From DASUPK01 sp035456265 (GTDB lineage Bacteria > Actinomycetota > Thermoleophilia > Solirubrobacterales > 70-9), in NCBI GenBank assembly GCA_035456265.1, contig DATIDP010000107.1:1-9846 (forward strand): a DNA stretch of 9,846 bases. The letters are read 5' to 3'. How positions within the stretch are numbered: the stretch's first letter is position 1; each line of letters opens with the position of its first letter. The translations under genes and the position numbers were made by a program. The notes beneath the pieces were generated by a model that was given only the letters and a program-made list of their open reading frames with translations, searched no databases and was not told the DNA's origin. This document shows positions 1-5,812 of the stretch, in pieces.

Positions 1-633
1 GACGAGTTCGTGCTCGAGCTCGGCGGCTCGGAGCTTCGCGGCGACCGGATGCTGGTCGCGACCGGCCGGAGACCCCGCGTCGAGGGGCTCGGCCTCGAGA
101 CCGTCGGAATCGAGCCCGGCAGGACTGGGATCGAGGTCGACGCTCGGATGCGCGCCGGCGAGGGGATCTGGGCGATCGGGGACGTGAACGGCGTCTGGCC
201 GCTCACCTACGTCGGCAAGTACCAGGGGAGGATCGCGGCCGCCAACATCGCCGGGCGGGACCGCCGGGCCGACTACAGCGCGGTTCCCCGGGTGGTGTTC
301 ACCGACCCACAGGCCGCCGCTGTCGGCGAGGCCGAGGGTGCGTTGACCGCCACGACGCTGCTCTCGGGGGTGGCGCGAACCTCGACCTACACCCGGGAAT
401 ACGACACCAAGCCCGGGTTCATGACGCTGATCTCGGACGGCGAGCGACTCACTGGCGCCTACGCCCTCGGCCCCGATGCCGGGGAGTGGCTCCAGCAGGC
501 CACCGTCGCGATCCGGGCGCGGGTCCCGCTCGACGTGATGGACGACGTGATTCAGCCTTTCCCCACCTTCTCCGAGGTCTTCCTGCACGCCCTCACGGAC
601 CTCCGGGCGAAGGTGCCGGCGGCAGTGTCGTAA
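1..633 (+). CDS. FAD/NAD(P)-dependent disulfide-oxidoreductase-like protein, C-terminal part (5' end outside window)
   Basis: The frame is open from base 1, so the gene starts upstream and only about 210 C-terminal residues are seen. An end-of-NAD-domain motif (VATGRRP, around base 55) is followed by the second FAD-contacting motif GIWAIGDVNG at 163-192. After that comes the dimerisation domain of class I pyridine nucleotide-disulfide oxidoreductases, with VVFTDPQAAAVG near 292-327. In dihydrolipoamide and glutathione reductases the C-terminal motif is HxHPTxSE, whose second His is catalytic. Here it reads QPFPTFSE (553-576), with Gln and Phe at the two His positions, so a classical lipoamide or glutathione reductase is unlikely. 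A MerA-like or uncharacterised flavoprotein oxidoreductase is the better call. The redox CxxxxC motif would lie in the missing part. It ends 30 nt before the SMP-30 gene and may be in the same transcript. Confidence 0.85.
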   Translation, partial: DEFVLELGGSELRGDRMLVATGRRPRVEGLGLETVGIEPGRTGIEVDARMRAGEGIWAIGDVNGVWPLTYVGKYQGRIAAANIAGRDRRADYSAVPRVVFTDPQAAAVGEAEGALTATTLLSGVARTSTYTREYDTKPGFMTLISDGERLTGAYALGPDAGEWLQQATVAIRARVPLDVMDDVIQPFPTFSEVFLHALTDLRAKVPAAVS

Positions 634-663
634 CGCCCGGGGGGCTGCGGCCAACTACCCCGC

Positions 664-1692
664 ATGGGCCACGCGAGCACCGCGCCAAGCCTCAGCATCG
701 CCGAAGCCGCGACTGCGTTCGTCACCGAGGACGCGAGGTTCGCCGCGGTGCGCGGCGAGGCTCCCCGGCTCACCCGCGTGGTCGAGACCGACGCGCACGA
801 GGGACCGGTCTATGTGGCCGATGAGGACGCCCTCTACTTCACGACCCTGCCAGCGACCCGGAGCGTGCCCGCTCCCGGCCCGCCGCTGGCGAAGGTGAAG
901 CGGATAGCGCTCGATGGCGAGCGCTTCCCGCTCGAGCCCGACCGCGTCTCTACCGTCCGCGAGGACGCCAACGTGGCGAACGGCATGACCCTCGACCTTG
1001 AGGGGCGCCTGGTGGCCTGCGAGCAGGGCACGCGATCGCAGCACGCCGCCGTCACCCGGTTCGATCTCGACAGCTGCCGCATCGCGACCCTCGCCGACGG
1101 CTGGCGCGGGCTGCCGCTCAACTCCCCGAACGACGTGATCATCAAGGGTGATGGCACGCTCTGGTTCACCGACCCGAGCTACGGGCACCTGCAGGGCTTC
1201 AGGCCGCCGCCCGCCCTGGGCGACTACGTCTATCGGCTGGATCCGGCGAACGGCGGCCTCTCGGTGGTGGCCGACTCGTTCGACAAGCCGAACGGGCTCG
1301 CGTTCTCCCCGGACGAGAGCATCCTCTATGTCGGCGACAGCGGCGCCAACCAGGAGCCCGGCAGCTACTACCCCTCGCGCCCCCACCACATCAGGGCCTT
1401 CGACGTAGTCGAGGGCCGCCGCCTCGAGAAGGAGCGGCTCTTCTGCGTCACCAATCCGGGGTTCCCGGACGGGATCAAGGTCGACGCCGCGGGCCGCGTC
1501 TACGCGTCCTCGTTCAGCGGAGTCCAGGTCTTCGATCCCGAGGGCGCGCTGCTCGGCGAGATCCGGCTTCCGGGCGCCGTCAACTTCACCTTCGGTGGAC
1601 CCGACCGCAACGTCCTCTTCATCACCGCGGACGACGCGGTCTGGGCCGCCGTGCTCAACGCCACTGCCCCGACCAGATTGAGAGGAGCCTGA
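664..1692 (+). CDS. SMP-30/gluconolactonase/LRE-like family protein
   Basis: This is a 342-residue six-bladed beta-propeller of the SMP-30/gluconolactonase family, whose known members hydrolyse sugar lactones with one divalent metal. The expected metal ligands are visible: Glu46 in HEGPVY, Asn156 in NSPND, Asn210 in KPNGLAF and Asp269 in FPDGIKVD. Blade repeats of the type DGTLWFTDPSYG (163-174) and SPDESILYVGDSG (215-227) are clear. No signal peptide is evident, so it is probably cytoplasmic. The ATG at 664 has only a poor G-rich sequence upstream, and translation may depend on the preceding gene. The first 35 or so residues are longer than the family core needs, so a later start is possible. 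Its last codons carry the ribosome binding site of the next gene. The substrate cannot be deduced; family membership is firm. Confidence 0.9.
   Translation: MGHASTAPSLSIAEAATAFVTEDARFAAVRGEAPRLTRVVETDAHEGPVYVADEDALYFTTLPATRSVPAPGPPLAKVKRIALDGERFPLEPDRVSTVREDANVANGMTLDLEGRLVACEQGTRSQHAAVTRFDLDSCRIATLADGWRGLPLNSPNDVIIKGDGTLWFTDPSYGHLQGFRPPPALGDYVYRLDPANGGLSVVADSFDKPNGLAFSPDESILYVGDSGANQEPGSYYPSRPHHIRAFDVVEGRRLEKERLFCVTNPGFPDGIKVDAAGRVYASSFSGVQVFDPEGALLGEIRLPGAVNFTFGGPDRNVLFITADDAVWAAVLNATAPTRLRGA
1680..1687 (+). promoter_or_regulatory. Ribosome binding site of the tandem GlcG gene, inside the end of the SMP-30 gene
   Basis: The bases GAGAGGAG lie 8 nt before the ATG at 1696, overlapping the last sense codons of the SMP-30 gene, whose TGA is at 1690-1692. 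This fixes the start of the next gene and suggests coupled translation. Confidence 0.75.
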
Positions 1693-1695
1693 TTC

Positions 1696-2538
1696 ATGGC
1701 CACCGTGAGAACCCGCAGAACCATCGACAACGCCGGAGCGGACGCGGTGATCGCGGCCGCCGAGGCGCACGCGAACCAGCACGGCTACCGGGTGGTGATC
1801 GCCGTCGTCGATCACACCGGCGAGCTCATCGAGCTGCGCCGCACGGAGGGGGCCCAGGTCGCCAGCTCGCGGGTCGCGGTGGACAAGGCGCGCACCGCGG
1901 CGATCTTCGTGCGGCCGAGCCGCGAGATGGAGGAGCAGGTCACCGGGGGGCGCCTCGGCGCCCTCGCACTGCACGGCGCCTCGTGTCTGACCGGCGGCAT
2001 CCCGCTCGAGGTGGACGGAGAGGTCGTGGGCGCGGTCGGGACGAGCGGCGAGACCCCGGACGAGGACGAGTCCTGCTCACTCGCCGGCGCCGCGGCCGAG
2101 TTCTCCACCGCCGAGGTCCCGGTGCTCACCTACGAGGGCGCAAGGCTCGCGGCGGAGGCAGTCGGAGCGGAGGCCGAGCGACGCGGGGTCGCCCCGGTGG
2201 TCTCCGCGGTCGACGCCGGCGGCGCGCTGATGTTCCTGCTTCGCCCCGACACCGCCCAGGTCGCCAGCGTCGAGGTGACGACCGACAAGGCCCGCACCGC
2301 TGCGATCTACCGCCGTCCGAGCAAGGACTTCGAGGACCAGGCATCCGGCGGCCGGCCCTCCGCCCTTCACCTGGCCCGCGCCGTGCCGCTCCAGGGTGGC
2401 GAGCCGATCACCTACGGCGGCGAGGTGATCGGGGCGATTGGCGTCAGCGGCGCCTCCTCGGCCGATGAGGACCGGGAGCTCGCCGAGATCGGCGTCCGGG
2501 CCGCGATGGATGCATCGCAGGTTGAGGTGGCGGCCTGA
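1696..2538 (+). CDS. Tandem GlcG/HbpS-like (heme-binding-type, DUF336) protein
   Basis: The 280 residues are two copies of the GlcG/HbpS/PduO-C fold. Copy 1 spans about 8-133 and copy 2 about 142-270. The repeat is visible directly: QVAS..V..DKARTAAI at 54-70 recurs at 188-204, followed both times by a RRPS/RPS-type element, a TGGR or SGGR turn and GGEV(I/V)GA(I/V)G(V/T)SG. The DKARTAA motifs are 134 residues apart. Known family members include GlcG of glycolate operons and HbpS, a heme/redox-responsive protein of Streptomyces; many others have no known ligand. There is no signal peptide, unlike secreted HbpS. The protein starts 3 nt after one SMP-30 gene and its stop overlaps the next SMP-30 start by 1 nt (TGATG), so a role in the same pathway is likely. 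Binding of heme or of a small acid is untested here. Confidence 0.87.
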   Translation: MATVRTRRTIDNAGADAVIAAAEAHANQHGYRVVIAVVDHTGELIELRRTEGAQVASSRVAVDKARTAAIFVRPSREMEEQVTGGRLGALALHGASCLTGGIPLEVDGEVVGAVGTSGETPDEDESCSLAGAAAEFSTAEVPVLTYEGARLAAEAVGAEAERRGVAPVVSAVDAGGALMFLLRPDTAQVASVEVTTDKARTAAIYRRPSKDFEDQASGGRPSALHLARAVPLQGGEPITYGGEVIGAIGVSGASSADEDRELAEIGVRAAMDASQVEVAA

Positions 2539-4148
2539 TGGCGGCCACCGAGACGCTCGTCAGCGCTGCCCGCCTCCCGAGCCCCCCGGAGCTGCTGCCC
2601 GGCCGGCCCGACGCGATCGTCGATCTGCAGAGGCCCGACGGAACGGCGTTGGTCGAGGCCGAGTGGCGCTACGCCGACGCCGAGGTCACGGAGGCCGACT
2701 TCGTCGAGGTCGGAGCCCCTGACGACCCGCTCGGGCCCGGAGACGTCCCCAACCGGACCTATGACGTCGTCCCTCACGCCGAGGGCGTCGACTTCGACGA
2801 CTCCGGCTGGCGCGTGCTGAGCCCCGAGGAGACGATGCTGCGGCTGGGCAACGGCCGGGTCTCGTTCAACTGGTACCGGACCGCGGTCACCATTCCCGAG
2901 CGGATCGGCGACTTCGATCCCACTGGGTCAACGGTGGTGTTCGAGGTCGTCATCGACGACTACGCCGAGATCTGGGTCGACGGCGAGCTGCCGCATGTGC
3001 TCGGCACGACCGGCGGCCAGGTGGTCGGCGGGTTCAACTCGCCGAACCGTCTCGTGCTCACCCGGGACGCCCGGCCCGGCCAGCGCTTCCAGATCGCGGT
3101 CTTCGGGATCAACGGGCCGATCTCGGTCTCGCCCGAGAACTACATCTGGATGCGGACCGCGACGCTCGATTTCTATGCCGCCGAGCGAGCCTCTTCGGCC
3201 GAGCCGGCGGAGCTGCGGGTCGAGCGCGACTCCGCGGACCTGGACGCGATCGTGCCCGCCGACGCCAGCCTCGAGCGGGTCGCCGGCGGCTTCGAGTTCA
3301 CGGAGGGCCCGCTCTGGTCTCCCGACGGCGCCCTGCTGTTCAGCTCGCCCAACACCAACGCGATCTACCGGCTCGACCCGGAGGCCGGGCGCGTGACCGT
3401 CTTCCGCGCGAAGAGCGGCTACACGGGCGTCGACATCGGCCGCTACACGCAGCCTGGCTCCAACGGGCTCACCTTCGACCCGGAGGGCCGGCTGCTGGCC
3501 TGCCAACACGGCAACCGCCGCGTGATCCGGGTCAATCCGCACGGCGACATCACCGTGCTCGCCGACGCCTTCGAGGGCAAGCGCCTGAACAGCCCCAATG
3601 ACCTCGTCTGCCGCTCGGACGGGACGCTCTACTTCACCGACCCGCCGTTCGGGCTTCCCGGAATGTTCGACGACCCCGACAAGGAGCTTCCCCTCAGCGG
3701 TGTGTTCATGGCACGGGACGGCCAGGTCGAGCTGATCACCGACGAGCTCGAGGGCCCCAACGGGCTCGCCTTCTCCCCGGACGAGCGCTACCTCTACGTC
3801 GGCAACTGGGACCCCGATCGCAAGTGGGTGATGCGCTACGAGATCGGGCCCCGGGGCGATGCCATCGGCGAGGGAGAGCTGCTGCACGACCTCACCGACG
3901 CCCCCGGCGAGGCCGCGATCGACGGGATGAAGATCGACGAGGCCGGAAACCTCTACGTCTGCGGGCCCGGCGGCATCTGGGTGATCTCCCCACAGGGTGA
4001 GCGCCTCGGGCAGCTGGTGCTCCCGGAGGAGCCCCACAACCTCGCCTGGGGCGACGCGGACGGACGAACCCTCTATGTGACCGCCCTGAGCAGCGTCTAC
4101 CGGATTCGGCTCGAGATTCCCGGGCTGCGTCCCACTCCACCTCAATAG
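2538..4148 (+). CDS. SMP-30/gluconolactonase with an N-terminal jelly-roll (sugar-binding-like) domain
   Basis: This 536-residue protein has two parts. Residues about 80-215 resemble the galactose-binding-like jelly roll seen at the N-terminus of family 2 glycosidases: FDDSGWRVL at 86-94, a YR..VTIP strand at 113-120, then FEVVIDDYAEIWVDGE at 135-150. Residues about 245-530 are a full SMP-30 beta-propeller with Glu256 in FTEGPLW, Asn354 in NSPND, Asn408 in GPNGLAF and Asp462 in the IDG segment as probable metal ligands. Ordinary SMP-30 proteins are about 290-350 residues, so the extra domain is real added length. There is no signal peptide. The ATG overlaps the preceding TGA by one base and GAGGTGG at 2524-2530 is a suitable ribosome site. 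It probably acts on a lactone, perhaps on a bulky or glycosylated molecule held by the extra domain; that part is inference. Confidence 0.88.
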   Translation: MAATETLVSAARLPSPPELLPGRPDAIVDLQRPDGTALVEAEWRYADAEVTEADFVEVGAPDDPLGPGDVPNRTYDVVPHAEGVDFDDSGWRVLSPEETMLRLGNGRVSFNWYRTAVTIPERIGDFDPTGSTVVFEVVIDDYAEIWVDGELPHVLGTTGGQVVGGFNSPNRLVLTRDARPGQRFQIAVFGINGPISVSPENYIWMRTATLDFYAAERASSAEPAELRVERDSADLDAIVPADASLERVAGGFEFTEGPLWSPDGALLFSSPNTNAIYRLDPEAGRVTVFRAKSGYTGVDIGRYTQPGSNGLTFDPEGRLLACQHGNRRVIRVNPHGDITVLADAFEGKRLNSPNDLVCRSDGTLYFTDPPFGLPGMFDDPDKELPLSGVFMARDGQVELITDELEGPNGLAFSPDERYLYVGNWDPDRKWVMRYEIGPRGDAIGEGELLHDLTDAPGEAAIDGMKIDEAGNLYVCGPGGIWVISPQGERLGQLVLPEEPHNLAWGDADGRTLYVTALSSVYRIRLEIPGLRPTPPQ

Positions 4149-4155
4149 GAAAGGA
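4148..4155 (+). promoter_or_regulatory. Ribosome binding site of the peroxiredoxin-like gene
   Basis: GGAAAGGA directly follows the first bases of the preceding TAG stop (4146-4148) and ends 6 nt before the ATG at 4162. It is the purine-rich core of the short gap and fixes the start. Confidence 0.7.
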
Positions 4156-4161
4156 AATCCA

Positions 4162-4719
4162 ATGAGCAAGAACCTCGAGCCCGGCACGACGATCCCCGAC
4201 TTCGAGCTCCCGGACGAGAACGGTGATCTGCACCGTCTCTCCGAGCTCCAGGGCGACGGCTACCTGGTGCTCCACCTGAGCCGGGGCGAGCACTGCCCAC
4301 GCGAGCGGATGCACCATCGCGAGCTGCTCCGCTTCTACGAGTGGTGCTCGCTCGCCTTCACGGAGCTGGTCACGATCATGCCCAACAGCCAGCACGACGT
4401 CTTCAGGCTGAAGGCCGGCACCGGTGCCCACTGGACCTTCCTCGCCGACGAGGACCTCGAGGTCCAGCGGCACTTCGACATCAACGAGTACACCGACCCC
4501 CACCACGACAACGCGGGCGTGCCGCACACGGTGATCGTGGGACCCGGCCTTCAGGTGGAAAAGGTCCACGTCGGCTACTGGTTCTGGGGCCGTCCCTCGC
4601 CCGAGCAGCTCTGGCTCGACCTGCAAGAGATCCACGAGCGCGAAAAGCAGGACTTCGACCCCACCACGCCGGAGGCCCGCGAGGCGTGGGAGGCGAGTCA
4701 GGCGGCAACGCCCGCCTAG
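4162..4719 (+). CDS. Peroxiredoxin/redoxin-like protein with a single conserved-position cysteine
   Basis: The 185-residue protein has an AhpC/TSA-type thioredoxin fold. It opens with EPGTTIPDFELPDENGD (6-22), the usual first strand of peroxiredoxins, and continues LVLHLSRGEHCP (35-46), which places Cys45 at the peroxidatic position. The normal PxxxT/SxxC context is changed to LSRGEHC, and there is no CxxC thioredoxin pair. A second Cys at position 62 lies in the following helix and could be resolving or irrelevant. VPHTVIVGPGLQVEKVHVGYWF (123-144) gives the cis-Pro strand and central sheet. The C-terminal 30 residues are charged and probably helical. It may remove peroxide formed by flavin oxidases, or be a non-classical redoxin acting on a pathway intermediate. 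Fold is confident; activity is not. Confidence 0.8.
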   Translation: MSKNLEPGTTIPDFELPDENGDLHRLSELQGDGYLVLHLSRGEHCPRERMHHRELLRFYEWCSLAFTELVTIMPNSQHDVFRLKAGTGAHWTFLADEDLEVQRHFDINEYTDPHHDNAGVPHTVIVGPGLQVEKVHVGYWFWGRPSPEQLWLDLQEIHEREKQDFDPTTPEAREAWEASQAATPA

Positions 4720-4723
4720 CCGC

Positions 4724-5161
4724 TTGAAGTCGAAGCTGCTCCACGAGAGTGACGGCCAGCGGATCTTCGCGGTCGTGCTGGCCAGCGGCGAGGAGGCCTG
4801 CGAGAGCCTCGTCGCCTTCGCCCGCGACAGCGGCATCGGCGCCGCGTCGGTGAGGGCGATCGGGGCGCTGCGTCGCGCAACCGTCGCCTTCTACGACCCA
4901 GATATCGGCGAGTATGCGCCGAACCGGATCGACGAGCAGGTCGAGCTCCTGGCGCTTTCGGGAGACATCGCGCTCGACGATGACGACCAGCCCCGCCTGC
5001 ACCTGCACGCTGCCCTGGCGAAGCGGGACGGAAGCGCCTGGGGCGGGCACCTGGTCGAGGCCGAGGTCCGGCCGACGCTGGAGGCGATCGTCACCGAGTC
5101 TCCGCCGCCGCTCCGCCGCCGGATCGACCCGGAGTCGGGTCTCGCGCTTCTCGACCTGTAG
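4724..5161 (+). CDS. PPC/DUF296-domain protein (predicted DNA- or ligand-binding)
   Basis: The 145 residues match the PPC (DUF296) domain, a small trimeric fold found alone in bacteria and attached to AT-hooks in plants. Visible landmarks are LASGEEACESLVAFARDSGI (19-38), AIGALRRATVAFYD (45-58), the sheet LLALSGDIAL, and the LHLHAALA/GGHLVEAEVRPTLEAI stretch with its conserved His residues. The chosen start is TTG at 4724, 4 nt after the preceding stop, because it gives MKSKLL, a typical beginning for the family. No strong ribosome site precedes it, so reinitiation after the upstream gene is likely. It is the last gene of the cluster. No AT-hook is present, so a regulatory DNA-binding role is only one option; binding of a metal or small molecule through the histidines is another. 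Confidence 0.8.
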   Translation: MKSKLLHESDGQRIFAVVLASGEEACESLVAFARDSGIGAASVRAIGALRRATVAFYDPDIGEYAPNRIDEQVELLALSGDIALDDDDQPRLHLHAALAKRDGSAWGGHLVEAEVRPTLEAIVTESPPPLRRRIDPESGLALLDL

Positions 5162-5185
5162 GCAGGCGCCGGCCGCGCTCCCGCC

Positions 5186-5288
5186 GTGCGCGAGGCCCGC
5201 CTGGCGCGGATCGGCGGGGGCCTATCTGATCGACCCGGCAGGCGCCGAGGTGCTCGCCTTCGTCGAGGAAGTACTCGAGCCCGGATAG
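5186..5288 (+). pseudogene. Possible decayed 3' coding remnant in the convergent intergenic space
   Basis: A GTG at 5186 opens VREARLARIGG. If one G is removed from the run at 5216-5220, it continues as AYLIDPAGAEVLAFVEEVLE and ends at TAG 5286-5288. The codons of the second part end almost always in G or C, as in real genes of this window, and the peptide looks helical and protein-like. The family is not recognised. The reading as it stands is broken by the frame change, so this is either a gene scrap, a very short frameshifted gene or chance. The rest of 5162-5335 shows no other gene. Confidence 0.3.
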
Positions 5289-5295
5289 TCCGGGC
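5279..5295. terminator. Candidate bidirectional hairpin between convergent clusters
   Basis: GCCCGGA at 5279-5285 and TCCGGGC at 5289-5295 form a perfect 7-bp stem around a TAG loop. It sits between the last + strand gene (ends 5161) and the last - strand gene (ends 5336), where a terminator for both is expected. An alternative stem pairs 5292-5296 with 5304-5308. There is no T-tract on either side, so it would be a non-canonical terminator. Confidence 0.35.
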
Positions 5296-5335
5296 CCCTC
5301 TTCGGCCCCAACGAGATTCGTGAGGGAGGCCTGCT

Positions 5336-5812
5336 CTAGCGCTCGGCGCCGTTTCGCCCGCTGAGCAGCTCGTAGGCGAGGCCGGTGGCGAGGGCGTAGA
5401 CGGCGTGGTGGAAGGCGTCGATCGCGATCTCCTGCTTGGGCCAGAAGACCGCCGGCGGGGCGATATCGAGCGCCGGCAGTGTCACCTGGGCGCTGCCGTA
5501 GATCGCCGCGCCGTGCGCCGCGGTGGCCTTGCCAGGCGGCATCCCGGCCGCGTCCAGCAGGCCGCGGAGGACTCCCCAGCCGGTGCCGTAGCCCCAGTGG
5601 GAGAGGTCGTTGAAGCGTGCCTTGGCGATGTCGTCCTCGAACTCCTTGATCCCGAGCGCCTTGGCGGTGGCGCGCGCGGGTGCCGAGCTTGGGGCCCGGC
5701 CTCGGAGCTTGGCCTCAAGCGTGCTCGAGAGGGTCATCGCCGCGGTCCCGGCGAAGCCGGCCACCAGGCCCTTGCCGATAGCCGTCGCCAGATTGCTCGC
5801 TGCGTTCCTCAT
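5336..5812 (-). CDS. Small membrane-like protein of unknown function coupled to the GMC dehydrogenase
   Basis: This 158-residue protein is not confidently assigned to a family. It has a glycine-rich hydrophobic segment at about 13-30 (GKGLVAGFAGTAAMTLSS). A middle part with charged residues and SHWGYGTGWGVLRGLL (71-86) follows. Further apolar stretches are around 98-124 and 133-150 (AFHHAVYALATGLAYELL). This pattern recalls small inner-membrane proteins such as the YagU/DUF1440 group, but that is a loose resemblance. Its ATG overlaps the GMC stop codon by 4 nt (ATGA) and has a strong GAGGAGGT ribosome site inside the GMC gene, so the two are probably made together. A membrane anchor or electron-transfer partner for the dehydrogenase is a reasonable guess. 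It is the last gene of its cluster. Confidence 0.75.
   Translation of the reverse strand: MRNAASNLATAIGKGLVAGFAGTAAMTLSSTLEAKLRGRAPSSAPARATAKALGIKEFEDDIAKARFNDLSHWGYGTGWGVLRGLLDAAGMPPGKATAAHGAAIYGSAQVTLPALDIAPPAVFWPKQEIAIDAFHHAVYALATGLAYELLSGRNGAER

Noticed and set aside
655..1974. A 439-codon open frame on the - strand across the SMP-30 and GlcG genes
   Set aside because: It is antisense to two clear family members, has no recognisable motif and shows the Arg/Gly/Val-rich composition typical of shadow frames in GC-rich DNA.
2928..4187. A 419-codon - strand frame opposite the second SMP-30 gene
   Set aside because: It lies wholly antisense to a well-supported gene, with low-complexity composition and no family pattern.
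5161..5247. An 11-bp direct repeat (GGCAGGCGCCG at 5161-5171 and 5237-5247) as a possible attachment or recombination site
   Set aside because: It is short, GC-rich and overlaps a stop codon; no integrase or mobile gene is near, so chance is the simplest explanation.
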